This document shows, one piece after another, positions 38,530 through 47,288 of a stretch of 64,000 nt of DNA. The stretch comes from Bradyrhizobium lablabi (GTDB lineage Bacteria; Pseudomonadota; Alphaproteobacteria; Rhizobiales; Xanthobacteraceae). Numbering within the stretch: position 1 is the stretch's first letter; the number at the start of each line of letters is the position of its first letter. Position numbers and translations under genes: made by a program. Location: contig NZ_LLYB01000123.1 of the NCBI RefSeq assembly GCF_001440475.1, forward strand, positions 148,125 through 212,124, written 5' to 3'. The notes beneath the pieces were generated by a model, which saw only the letters and a list, made by a program, of their open reading frames with translations, was not told the origin of the DNA and did no database searches.

Positions 38530-39756
38530 TTAATCCAGAATTTCGACCAGCCGGTGCAGCGCCTCGGCCGTTGATTCGCTATCAGAGACCAGCGCGAGAC
38601 GGATGTAGCCCGCGCCGGGATTGAAGCCGTCGTTCTGCAACCGCGACAGATAACTTCCCGGTATCACACGAACCCCTGCATCTCTGTAAAGCTTCACCGC
38701 CGTCGCCTCATCACCGCCGCGATCGGAGACGTCGAGCCAGACGCAAAAGCCGCCGGCCGGCCGCACATAGCCGTAGCGGCTGCCGAGAATCTGGTCGGCA
38801 AGATCGAACTTGATGCGGTAGAGCCTGCGGTTCTCTTCGACATGGGTTTCGTCGCTATAGGCGGCAACCGCGACATGCTGCAGCGGCACCGGCACCTGAG
38901 GGGCGGCGACATTGCGCAATTCGTGAAAGGCCGCAAGGAATTTCCGGTCACCGGCGGCAAAACCGACGCGCATGCCCGGCAGGTTCGAGCGCTTCGACAG
39001 TGACTGGAACGCAACGACGTTGGTGAAATCGGGCCCGGCGCATTCCAGCGCGCTGCCCGGCGCCTGCCTGGTGTAGATTTCCGAATAGCACTCGTCGCTC
39101 AGGATCATGAAGCCGTAGCGGTCGGCGAGGCCCTTCAGCCGCGTGAAGTAGTCGCGCGAGGCGACCGAGCCCTGCGGATTGGCGGGTGAGGCGATGAACA
39201 TCGCAACGGTTCGGGCCAGCGTCGCCTCATCGAGCGAATCGAGATCCGGCAAGAAGCCGTTGGCGAGCGTCGTCGGCAGGTAGATCAGTTCGCAACCGGC
39301 CGCGCGCGCGCCCGCACCATAAGCCGGATAAAACGGGTTGGGCATCAGGATCGCGGGCCTGCCCTTGCGCGGGCCGACATAACGGGCGGCAGTGATCGCC
39401 GCGAAAAACAGCCCCTCGCGGCTGCCGCTCAGCACCAGGATTTCGCTCTCGGGGTCGACCGGGCGGGGAAGCTGGAACCGGGTCGAAAGCCAGTTGGCGG
39501 CGGCGCGGCGGAACGGCTCGATGCCCTTGGCAAGCGGATAGCGGCCGAATTCGGCAATGTGTTTGGCCAGGACCGGCCCGACGAAATCGGGCACCGGGTG
39601 CTGCGGCTCGCCTAAGGACAGCGTAATCAATGGTTTGGCAGGCTGATAGGGTGCCAGCAGCTCGGTCGTGCGCAAGAACGGTGAGCGCTCGGCCTGGCCG
39701 GCAGGGCTTGCACTGCCGGCGCCCTGCGCCACGCCGGAAGAGGCGGTCATTGCCAT
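38530..39756 (-). CDS. PLP-dependent aminotransferase class I/II
   Basis: A 408-residue fold-type I aminotransferase with LITLSLGEPQHPVPDF near the N-terminus, SGSREGLFFAAITAARYVG, the aspartate/tyrosine region ILSDECYSEIYT and the PLP lysine in FQSLSKRSNLPGMRVGF near residue 250. It resembles the succinyldiaminopimelate/alanine-type group, but the substrate cannot be fixed from sequence. ATGs at 39756 and 39750 are both possible. It is the first gene of the pair with ftsK. Confidence 0.88.
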   Translation of the reverse strand: MAMTASSGVAQGAGSASPAGQAERSPFLRTTELLAPYQPAKPLITLSLGEPQHPVPDFVGPVLAKHIAEFGRYPLAKGIEPFRRAAANWLSTRFQLPRPVDPESEILVLSGSREGLFFAAITAARYVGPRKGRPAILMPNPFYPAYGAGARAAGCELIYLPTTLANGFLPDLDSLDEATLARTVAMFIASPANPQGSVASRDYFTRLKGLADRYGFMILSDECYSEIYTRQAPGSALECAGPDFTNVVAFQSLSKRSNLPGMRVGFAAGDRKFLAAFHELRNVAAPQVPVPLQHVAVAAYSDETHVEENRRLYRIKFDLADQILGSRYGYVRPAGGFCVWLDVSDRGGDEATAVKLYRDAGVRVIPGSYLSRLQNDGFNPGAGYIRLALVSDSESTAEALHRLVEILD

Positions 39757-39841
39757 GTCTGAAACGCCAGTACTCTCAAAAGCGGTCAAGGGGCTGAAGC
39801 GAGCCCCGGAAACCCATCAAATCACCATAGATACGGCGGGG

Positions 39842-39857
39842 TTAAGACGCGATTAAC
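39842..39857 (-). promoter_or_regulatory. Full CtrA-type box upstream of the aminotransferase-ftsK operon
   Basis: TTAA-GACGCGA-TTAAC: two TTAA halves with exactly seven bases between, the full consensus bound by CtrA in Caulobacter and its relatives, about 86 bases upstream of the aminotransferase start. The rest of the gap 39757-40023 shows nothing else I can support. Confidence 0.6.
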
Positions 39858-40023
39858 CATCGGTGCCGCCAGCGATTTTACAGCCTTCTCACCAGTGGAC
39901 GGCATTTTCGCTTGGGATCGTCCGGGATGGCCGAATGATGGTTCCAGGCGAGGCCGTGGCCTGGGCAACTGGATCCGGCGCGGCGCAAGGGCACCGCGCC
40001 AATTTCCGGACGTGACGGCTTCG

Positions 40024-40428
40024 CTACCGCTGCGGCAACCGTTCAAAACTCGGCATGCCCTCGGGCACATGGTGGAAGGCCTGCTTGTCGCAGGTGTAGA
40101 TCGCCAATTGCGGATTGAAGAGCGCGGGATCGTCGAAGGTTCCGACCTTCAGGACCACGGCGGGCAGGCCGGGGACCTTGGTCACCATGTGGGTCCCGCA
40201 TTCCGGGCAGAATTCGCGCGTTACCGCGCGCTCAAGGTCGCTGCGGGTGAACTGCTTCGGCTGGCTTGCGGTGTATTTGAAGCCGTTGACCGGCATCGCC
40301 ACGAACATGTTCGGTCCGCCGCCCGAGATATATTGGCACTCGCGGCAGTGACACTGCGCCTTCATCATCGGCTCGCCCTCGGCCTCATAGCGCACCTTGC
40401 CGCAATAGCATCCGCCTTCGAGTTTCAT
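40024..40428 (-). CDS. GFA-domain zinc-binding protein
   Basis: A 134-residue member of the glutathione-dependent formaldehyde-activating (GFA/CENP-V) fold. Zinc ligands are visible as CYC at residue 7, CHCREC at residue 26 and CPECG at residue 74. Most such proteins have no proven formaldehyde activity, so the substrate is unknown. I chose the ATG at 40428 with GGGAGG just upstream. Confidence 0.88.
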   Translation of the reverse strand: MKLEGGCYCGKVRYEAEGEPMMKAQCHCRECQYISGGGPNMFVAMPVNGFKYTASQPKQFTRSDLERAVTREFCPECGTHMVTKVPGLPAVVLKVGTFDDPALFNPQLAIYTCDKQAFHHVPEGMPSFERLPQR

Positions 40429-40612
40429 GACGTCCTCCCGGTTGTGTTGCCCCATTCCGCCGCCGCGGCCACGCTTTGGCAATCTTTTTTTGACCGGTCG
40501 CCCGTTTTGACATCGATCCGACGTTTCCTGGGTTAGGGTGCTGGTTCTACCGAAGGGTGAGACGAAGAAAGATCCAATCAAAGGGCGAGGCATGCCGCGG
40601 GGAGAACATGTG

Positions 40613-41119
40613 ATGGACGAAACCGGTTTCTGGAAAATCGTTCAGGATGCGAACGACGCTGCAGGCGGCGACATGGCTCGCAAATGCAACGTGCTGAAGC
40701 AAAAAATCGCGGCGCTGCCTGCGGCTGATGCGATTGAATTTGCGCAACTGTTCGACGCCATGATGGGCAAGGCCTATAGCCACACGCTGTGGGGCGCGGC
40801 TTACGTCATCAACGGCGGATGCAGCGACGATACTTTCGACGATTTTTGTGCCTCGTTGATTTCCCGGGGCCGTCAGGCATTCGAGCGTGCCTTGTCAGAC
40901 CCCGATTCGCTCGCCGACGAACCTGACGACGAGGAGGATTGGTTCTACGAAGGTTATCAATACGCCGTAACCGACGGCGTCGTCGCGGCCGCCGGCGATC
41001 GGCCGCAACGGAGAATGCCGGATCAACCCGAGGGGACCGAGCAGGACGAGGACGAGCTGGACGTCCTGTTTCCGAAACTCAGCGCGAAATATGGATGGCT
41101 CTCGGGTAAACCGGCGTGA
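40613..41119 (+). CDS. DUF4240 protein
   Basis: A 168-residue acidic soluble protein with the DUF4240 pattern: MDETGFWKIVQDANDAAGG, LWGAAYVINGGCSDDTFDDF near residue 63 and RGRQAFERALSDPDSLAD. The function is unknown. The C-terminal third is rich in aspartate and glutamate. I chose the ATG at 40613; an earlier frame start adds an unsupported basic extension. Confidence 0.8.
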   Translation: MDETGFWKIVQDANDAAGGDMARKCNVLKQKIAALPAADAIEFAQLFDAMMGKAYSHTLWGAAYVINGGCSDDTFDDFCASLISRGRQAFERALSDPDSLADEPDDEEDWFYEGYQYAVTDGVVAAAGDRPQRRMPDQPEGTEQDEDELDVLFPKLSAKYGWLSGKPA

Positions 41120-41138
41120 TGGCGTTTTGCCTCTCTGG

Positions 41139-41175
41139 CAAAAAGAAAGGGGCCCCAGCTTGCGCTGGAGCCCCT
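41139..41175 (-). terminator. Intrinsic terminator of the glnK-amtB operon
   Basis: Read on the minus strand: AGGGGCTCCAGC, short loop, GCTGGGGCCCCT (one mismatch), then TTTCTTTTTG. It lies 81 bases after the stop of the first amtB. On the plus strand the stem has no T-run, so it serves mainly the minus strand. Confidence 0.85.
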
Positions 41176-41256
41176 CAACGGTCAGGGCATTGCCGGGTAT
41201 GTGCCCGAACCGGAGTTGTGGATGCGACCCCTTAAAGGATCGCATCCCGGGAGAAC

Positions 41257-42705
41257 TTACATGTTGTAGGCGCGTTCGGTGTGCTCGGTGACGTCGAGGC
41301 CCTCACGCTCGGTCTCGACGTTGACGCGCAGACCGACGATTACGTCGACCACCTTGTAGATGATCGCCGAACCGATGCCCGACCACACCAGCGTGGTGCA
41401 GACGCCCCAGACCTGCGAGGTCATCTGGGCAACGAAGTCGTAGTCGGCGACCTTCGGCGGAATGGCGGTGTAGTCGATGACGCCGGCACCACCGAGGGCC
41501 GGATTCACCAGGATGCCGGTGCCAATCGCGCCGACGATGCCGCCGATGCAGTGGACGCCGAACACGTCGAGCGAGTCGTCATAGCCGAGCGAGTTCTTCA
41601 CCACGGTGCAGAAGAACAGGCAGACGACGCCGACCACGAGACCGAGCACGATCGCGCCCATCGGACCGGAGTAGCCGGCTGCCGGCGTGACCGCCACGAG
41701 GCCGGCCACCGCGCCCGACAATGCGCCGAGCACGGAAGGATGGCCCTTGACGATCCACTCCGCGAACATCCAGGCCATCGCCGCCGCTGCGGTTGCAACG
41801 AAGGAGTTGGTCATGGCGAGCGCGGCGCCGCCGGAGGCTTCGAGGTTCGATCCGGCGTTGAAGCCGAACCAGCCGACCCAGAGCAGCGAAGCGCCGATCA
41901 TGGTCATGGTCAGCGAGTGCGGGGCCATCAGCTCCTTGCCGTAGCCGACGCGCTTGCCGATCAGGAGCGCACCGACGAGACCGGCGATACCGGCGTTGAT
42001 GTGCACCACGGTGCCGCCGGCGAAGTCGATCGCGCCCTTCTTGAAGATCCAGCCGGCATCGGCGTTGATCTCGTCGAGTTTGGCCTGCGCCGCGGTCTTG
42101 GCCGCACCGTCAGCCGCCGCGGCAAGCGCCTTGGCCGCATCCTGGATCGCGTCCGGGCCGGGCCAGTACCAGACCATGTGCGCGATCGGGAAATAGATCA
42201 GCGTGACCCAGAGCGGGATGAACAGCGCGATCGCCGCGAATTTCATGCGCTCGGCGAAGGCGCCGACGATGAGGGCCGGGGTGATTGCCGCGAAGGTCAT
42301 CTGGAAGCAGATGTAGACCAGCTCGGAAATGTTGGCGTCGACGCTGAAGGTCGCCACCTTCGAATCGGTGGTCACGCCCATCAGGAAGGCCTTCGAGAAG
42401 CCGCCGATGAAGTCGGAGCCGCCGGTGAAGGCGAGGCTGTAGCCGTAGAGCGCCCAGAGCACGACGACGATGCAGACGGTGTAGAAGACCTGCATCAGCA
42501 CCGAGAGCATGTTCTTGGAGCGGACGAGACCGCCATAGAACAGCGCCAGGCCCGGGATGGTCATCAACAGCACCAGCACTGTCGATGTCAGCATCCAGGC
42601 ATTGTCGCCCTTGTTGACGGTTGGCTCGGCGTAAGCCGCGGTCGCGGCGAACATGCCGACTGCGAGGGCCGCCAGTCCCGCGCTATAGGGACGTTTAAAC
42701 GTCAT
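41257..42705 (-). CDS. amtB: Ammonium transporter AmtB, first copy
   Basis: Trimeric inner-membrane ammonium channel. The 482-residue precursor has a signal peptide ending TAAYAEPTVNKG, eleven membrane helices, the conserved pore histidines in VVHINAGIAGL and DVFGVHCIGGIVGAIGTGIL, and the TIPGLALFYGGLVRSKN segment. A hydrophilic, alanine-rich loop of about 30 residues (near 195-225) is an insertion compared with E. coli AmtB. It lies 37 bases after glnK and ends in a terminator. Confidence 0.96.
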   Translation of the reverse strand: MTFKRPYSAGLAALAVGMFAATAAYAEPTVNKGDNAWMLTSTVLVLLMTIPGLALFYGGLVRSKNMLSVLMQVFYTVCIVVVLWALYGYSLAFTGGSDFIGGFSKAFLMGVTTDSKVATFSVDANISELVYICFQMTFAAITPALIVGAFAERMKFAAIALFIPLWVTLIYFPIAHMVWYWPGPDAIQDAAKALAAAADGAAKTAAQAKLDEINADAGWIFKKGAIDFAGGTVVHINAGIAGLVGALLIGKRVGYGKELMAPHSLTMTMIGASLLWVGWFGFNAGSNLEASGGAALAMTNSFVATAAAAMAWMFAEWIVKGHPSVLGALSGAVAGLVAVTPAAGYSGPMGAIVLGLVVGVVCLFFCTVVKNSLGYDDSLDVFGVHCIGGIVGAIGTGILVNPALGGAGVIDYTAIPPKVADYDFVAQMTSQVWGVCTTLVWSGIGSAIIYKVVDVIVGLRVNVETEREGLDVTEHTERAYNM

Positions 42706-42742
42706 TGATTTTACTCCTGAATGGTAAGGTTTGAGCGCGAAA

Positions 42743-43081
42743 TCAGAGGGCCGCGGCATCCGCCTCACCGGTGCGGATGCGAACCGCATGGTCGAGGTTG
42801 ATGACGAAGATCTTGCCGTCGCCGATCTGTCCGGTTTTGGCGGCTGACGTGATGGCGTCGATGGTCTTGTCGACCTGATCCGAGGCCACTGCGACCTCGA
42901 TCTTGATCTTGGGCAGGAAGCTCACGGCGTATTCAGCGCCGCGATAGATTTCGGTGTGGCCCTTCTGCCGGCCGTAGCCTTTGACTTCCGTCACCGTGAG
43001 GCCATGAACGCCGATGGCGGTCAGGGCGTCGCGGACTTCTTCCAGTTTGAATGGCTTGATGATCGCCATAACAATTTTCAT
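42743..43081 (-). CDS. glnK: PII signalling protein GlnK, first copy
   Basis: Trimeric nitrogen-status sensor that blocks AmtB when nitrogen is plentiful. The 112-residue protein has the T-loop [20 protein letters not shown] with the tyrosine that is uridylylated (about residue 51) and the C-terminal DHAVRIRTGEADAAAL. It is the first gene of a glnK-amtB pair preceded by sigma-54- and NtrC-like sequences. Confidence 0.97.
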   Translation of the reverse strand: MKIVMAIIKPFKLEEVRDALTAIGVHGLTVTEVKGYGRQKGHTEIYRGAEYAVSFLPKIKIEVAVASDQVDKTIDAITSAAKTGQIGDGKIFVINLDHAVRIRTGEADAAAL

Positions 43082-43185
43082 GGGTATTGGTCCCCGCTTG
43101 GGCCCGGCTCGGTGGGACCGGGCGTTCTAGACTGAGATCACCACGCGGAGATGTTCACTACGCGGGCACAGCCGGGACCCTTAGA

Positions 43186-43201
43186 ATCAAATGCCGTGCC
43201 A
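43186..43201 (-). promoter_or_regulatory. Possible sigma-54 promoter of glnK (first copy)
   Basis: On the minus strand TGGCACG-GCAT-TTGAT, a perfect -24 element with correct spacing; the -12 element has GA instead of the usual GC. It lies about 105 bases before the glnK start, in keeping with nitrogen-regulated glnK promoters elsewhere. Confidence 0.5.
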
Positions 43202-43297
43202 GATCGGGACCGCTCCCTAACAGATTATGAATCCGGCCCTTTTCGCATTGTGCGGGGATTGCACCTTCCTGCGCCATTCCGTCGCGCCCAAAGTGTA

Positions 43298-43330
43298 ATC
43301 AGACATGCTCAAAACGTGAGCATGTCTGAT
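43298..43330. promoter_or_regulatory. Perfect 14-bp inverted repeat, NtrC-like enhancer
   Basis: Arms ATCAGACATGCTCA and TGAGCATGTCTGAT with a 5-base loop. Its centre has the form TGC-N11-GCA, the spacing of NtrC sites, and it lies about 100 bases upstream of the possible sigma-54 element. It could alternatively be an end-of-transcript hairpin for the second amtB, but there is no T-run on the minus strand. Confidence 0.55.
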
Positions 43331-43386
43331 GGCCGACACAATCCTGCTTAGCGGCAGGGCAAGAAAACGGTAACGGGATGGGCAGT

Positions 43387-44694
43387 CTATTGCAGCGCTT
43401 CGCCGTGCTGCGAGATGTCGAGCCCTTCCAGCTCCTGCTGCAGCGACACCCGCAGCGGTGCGAACACGCCCACCAGCTTTAGCAGCACGAAAGTGATGCC
43501 GCCGGACCACACCAGGGTGGCGACGATCCCGTAGAGCTGGGTCACGACCTGTTGCGGATTGCCCTCGATCAGGCCCGCGGTGCCACCGATCGCGTTTACG
43601 GCAAAGACGCCGGCGAGCAGCGTGCCGGTCAATCCGCCAATGCCGTGGACGCCGAACACGTCGAGCGAGTCGTCATATTTGAGGCGCTGCTTGAGCCAGG
43701 TGCAGGCCCAGAAGCAGAGCGTTCCCGCGACAACACCGATCACGACGCCATGCCACGGCGCCACGAAGCCGGAGGCCGGCGTGATGGTGCCAAGCCCCGC
43801 CACCGCGCCCGAGATCATGCCGAGCACCGACGGCTTGCGCCGCGTCGCCCATTCGATCGCGGCCCAGGTCAGCGCGCCGGCGCAGGCGGCCAGATGCGTC
43901 GCGGTGATCGCCATGACCGCGCGCGAATTCGCCGCCAGCGCCGATCCGCCATTGAAGCCGAACCAGCCGACCCACAACAAGCCGGTGCCGATCACGGCAA
44001 GCGACAGGTCGAACGGCGCAAGGTTCTCGCTGCCATAGCCGTGACGCCGGCCCATCACGGTCGCCGCAACCAGTCCGCCGATGCCGGCGGAAAGGTGCAC
44101 GACGAGACCGCCGGCGAAATCGATAACGCCCGCGGTTGCCAGGAAGCCACCGCCCCATACCCAGTGCGCGAGCGGCACATAGACGAACATGAACCAGCCG
44201 ACGGAGAACAGCAGATAGGCCGAAAACCGCATCCGGTCCGCCACCGCGCCCGCCACCAGCGCCACCGTGATGATCGCAAACGTCATCTGGTACAGCATGA
44301 AAAGCGCTTCCGGGATCGTCTTGGCCGCGGGGTTGACGCTCTCCATCGTCATTCCGATGAGGAACCAGCGGTCGAGGGTGCCGATCCAGGCGCCATCGCC
44401 GACGAAGGCCAGCGAATAGCCGAACGCCACCCAGAGTATCGAGATGAGCGCAACGGCAGCGAGGCTCTGCGCCATCGTCGCCAGTACGTTCTTCTTGCGC
44501 ACCATGCCGGAATAGAACAGCGCCAGACCCGGTATCGTCATCATCAGTACAAGGGCGGTGGCGACGATCACCCACGCGGTGTCGGCGGCATTGATGGTGG
44601 AGGTCTCGGCGAAGGCCGGCGTGGCGAGCGTGAAACTCGCTGCAAGCGTGATGAGCGCAGCATGACCTGCTGCACGATACGATGGTGCCCCCAT
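43387..44694 (-). CDS. amtB: Ammonium transporter AmtB, second copy
   Basis: A 435-residue ammonium channel precursor: signal peptide ending ATPAFAETST, the TIPGLALFYSGMVRKKN segment, pore histidines in VVHLSAGIGGL and DVFGVHGIGGLTGTLLAG. It lacks the extra hydrophilic loop of the first copy and is clearly diverged from it, so this is an old duplication rather than a recent one. It follows its own glnK by 90 bases. Confidence 0.95.
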   Translation of the reverse strand: MGAPSYRAAGHAALITLAASFTLATPAFAETSTINAADTAWVIVATALVLMMTIPGLALFYSGMVRKKNVLATMAQSLAAVALISILWVAFGYSLAFVGDGAWIGTLDRWFLIGMTMESVNPAAKTIPEALFMLYQMTFAIITVALVAGAVADRMRFSAYLLFSVGWFMFVYVPLAHWVWGGGFLATAGVIDFAGGLVVHLSAGIGGLVAATVMGRRHGYGSENLAPFDLSLAVIGTGLLWVGWFGFNGGSALAANSRAVMAITATHLAACAGALTWAAIEWATRRKPSVLGMISGAVAGLGTITPASGFVAPWHGVVIGVVAGTLCFWACTWLKQRLKYDDSLDVFGVHGIGGLTGTLLAGVFAVNAIGGTAGLIEGNPQQVVTQLYGIVATLVWSGGITFVLLKLVGVFAPLRVSLQQELEGLDISQHGEALQ

Positions 44695-44784
44695 GGAATC
44701 CCCCGGCGTGTTGTCGTGTCGTTGTCGTTTCTTGGCTTCGCGCGTCCGGCGTTGGTGCCGCCGCGCCTTGAATTCAGCGATGTC

Positions 44785-45183
<399 letters not shown>

Positions 45184-45371
45184 TCACCGCCAATACAAAT
45201 CTGGCATCTTTCTAGGCAAATGGCACAAAAAAGTTGCAGGTAGAAGGGGAAAACATTTCAAGCTGGTGACGTCAATCACTGTACAGGCGGCAGGATCGTC
45301 CGCCAAAATGCTCTCTCCCTCAGCCGCCCGCCGGCTATCTCCATTATTTTTCCACGGCTCAAGGAAATAAA

Positions 45372-46259
45372 ATGTCGAACCGATCGTGGTTTTATGCCGC
45401 CAATGGCCAGCAACAGGGCCCTTATCCAGAGGCCCAGCTTCGTGATCTCATTACCCGGGGGGCGGTTGGAGCGGATACGCTGGTCTGGACCGAGGGGATG
45501 TCGGGCTGGCAGCGGGCCGGAGAAATCCCGGGGCTGATGCCCGGCGGATCGGGCCCGCCCGCTTACGCGCAGGCCGGTGGCCCACCTCCGGTTACAGCCG
45601 GAGGCTACGCCGGCGGTGCGCTCTCGATCGACGTCAGCATTTGGGAACTGCTCTGGCGCAGCATCGTGTTCATCATCGGCATGGTGCTGGTGATTCCGGC
45701 GCCTTGGGTTGCGACCTGGTTCTATCGCTGGATCTTTTCCCGGCTTTACGTGCCGGGCCGGCCGAACCTCGCCTTCACCGGTCAGCCCCTCGACATCTGG
45801 TACGTCTTCATTGCGATCGGCGTTCTGACTTATGTGGGCTCGGCCGACCTCTACTACCTGCAATACCTCTCGATTCCGATTCAGGCCGTGCTGGCCTGGA
45901 TGGTAATCCGCTGGATCGTTGCGAATCTGAGCTCCAACGGCCAGCAGCTTCCGATCGCCTTCAACGGCAGCGCGCTGGGCTATGTCGGCTGGCAAGTGCT
46001 GCTGTATGTGTCGTTCATTACCATCGTCGGCTGGGCTTGGGTGATCACGGCCTGGATGCGCTGGGTCTGCCGCAACATCGATGGCACGCGTCGCGAGGTC
46101 ATCTTCACCGCGTCCGGACTGGAAGTGCTGTGGCGAACCATCGTGTTTGTGATCGCCTGCTTCTTCATCATTCCGATTCCGTGGATGCTGGGCTGGTACG
46201 CGCGCTGGTATGCGTCGCAATTCGCGCTCGCCGAACGCGGCACGATGGCGAACGCCTGA
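45372..46259 (+). CDS. GYF_2 (DUF4339) / DUF898 membrane protein
   Basis: A 295-residue protein with an N-terminal GYF-like domain (WFYAANGQQQGPYPEAQL, ending WQRAGEIPGL near residue 55) that binds proline-rich partners in other proteins, a glycine/proline linker, and two similar membrane halves. Each half contains an ELLWRSIVF or EVLWRTIVF motif and an IPAPWVATWFYRW or IPIPWMLGWYARW helix, pointing to an internal duplication of a DUF898-like unit. Function unknown. An AAGGA ribosome site precedes the ATG. Confidence 0.8.
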   Translation: MSNRSWFYAANGQQQGPYPEAQLRDLITRGAVGADTLVWTEGMSGWQRAGEIPGLMPGGSGPPAYAQAGGPPPVTAGGYAGGALSIDVSIWELLWRSIVFIIGMVLVIPAPWVATWFYRWIFSRLYVPGRPNLAFTGQPLDIWYVFIAIGVLTYVGSADLYYLQYLSIPIQAVLAWMVIRWIVANLSSNGQQLPIAFNGSALGYVGWQVLLYVSFITIVGWAWVITAWMRWVCRNIDGTRREVIFTASGLEVLWRTIVFVIACFFIIPIPWMLGWYARWYASQFALAERGTMANA

Positions 46260-46321
46260 GGAGGAGCGCGGCCTGGACAACAGCGCACTCCTTCTCCTCG
46301 TAGGGCAGGAGGAGCCAGCGC

Positions 46322-47182
46322 TCACTTGCGCTGGCGCACCGAGCCTTCCTGGGCGACCGACGCCACCAGCGTGCCGTCGGGCTTGAAGATCAGGCCGCGG
46401 GTCAAACCGCGGCCGTCCTGCGCGCTCGGCGAGTCCTGCGCGTAGAGCAGCCATTCGTCGGCGCGGAATGGCCGATGAAACCACATCGCGTGGTCGAGGC
46501 TCGCCGGCATCATCCGCTTGTCGAACAGCGTGCGGCCATAGCGCGCCATCACCGCATCCAGCAGCGAGAAATCCGACGCATAGGCCAGCGCGCACAAATG
46601 CAGCGCCGGATCGTCGGGCAATTTGGCCGCGGTGCGAATCCAGACATGGATGCGGCCGTCGTCGATCTTCTGGCCGAAATAGCGGCCGAGCTCGACCGGA
46701 CGCAGCTCGATCGGCCGGTCAGATTCGTAATAGCGGCGAATGAATTCCGGCATCTCGCGGAACATCGGCTGCTTTGCCACTTCCTCCGCGGTGAGCTTTT
46801 CCGGCGGCGGCACGTCGGGCATCTTGTCCTGATGGTTGAAGGCGCCTTCTTCCTCGGCGTGAAACGACACCATGATGGAGAAGATCGCGTTGCCGTGCTG
46901 GATCGCGGTGACGCGGCGGGTCGAGTAGCTCTTGCCGTCGCGCAAGCGCTCGACCTGATAGATGATCGGAATCTGCGGATCGCCCGGCAGGATGAAATAG
47001 CAATGGATCGAGTGCGGCAGGCGGCCCTCGACCGTGCGGCACGCCGCCACCATGGCCTGCCCGATCACCTGTCCGCCGAACACCCGCTGCCAGCTCGTCT
47101 TCGGGCTGTTGCCGCGGAACAGATTCACCTCCAGCGGCTCCAGATCGAGAATGGAAATCAGGTCAATCAGGCCTTTGGACAT
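46322..47182 (-). CDS. tesB: Acyl-CoA thioesterase II (TesB)
   Basis: Hydrolyses medium- to long-chain acyl-CoA. The 286-residue double-hotdog protein has VFGGQVIGQAMVAACRTV near residue 35, SIHCYFILPGDPQIPIIYQV, and the catalytic second-hotdog segment SLDHAMWFHRPFRADEWLLY near residue 238. The open frame extends upstream to 47689, but MSKGLIDLISILDLEPL at 47182 is the family start. It is divergent from the hydroxylase gene. Confidence 0.95.
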   Translation of the reverse strand: MSKGLIDLISILDLEPLEVNLFRGNSPKTSWQRVFGGQVIGQAMVAACRTVEGRLPHSIHCYFILPGDPQIPIIYQVERLRDGKSYSTRRVTAIQHGNAIFSIMVSFHAEEEGAFNHQDKMPDVPPPEKLTAEEVAKQPMFREMPEFIRRYYESDRPIELRPVELGRYFGQKIDDGRIHVWIRTAAKLPDDPALHLCALAYASDFSLLDAVMARYGRTLFDKRMMPASLDHAMWFHRPFRADEWLLYAQDSPSAQDGRGLTRGLIFKPDGTLVASVAQEGSVRQRK

Positions 47183-47288
47183 GGTCGTGCTTTCGGTTGG
47201 GTGACATAACCCTTGTTTCGGGCCCTGTTTCGCCCAGCTAATATGAGGTAGCAAGCGTAGTCTGACGCAGGAACCGGGTAAGGATCGC

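Noticed and set aside
45221-45238. TGGCAC and TTGCA upstream of the GYF-type gene, resembling a sigma-54 promoter
   Set aside because: The spacer between the elements is seven bases rather than five, which breaks the strict -24/-12 spacing.
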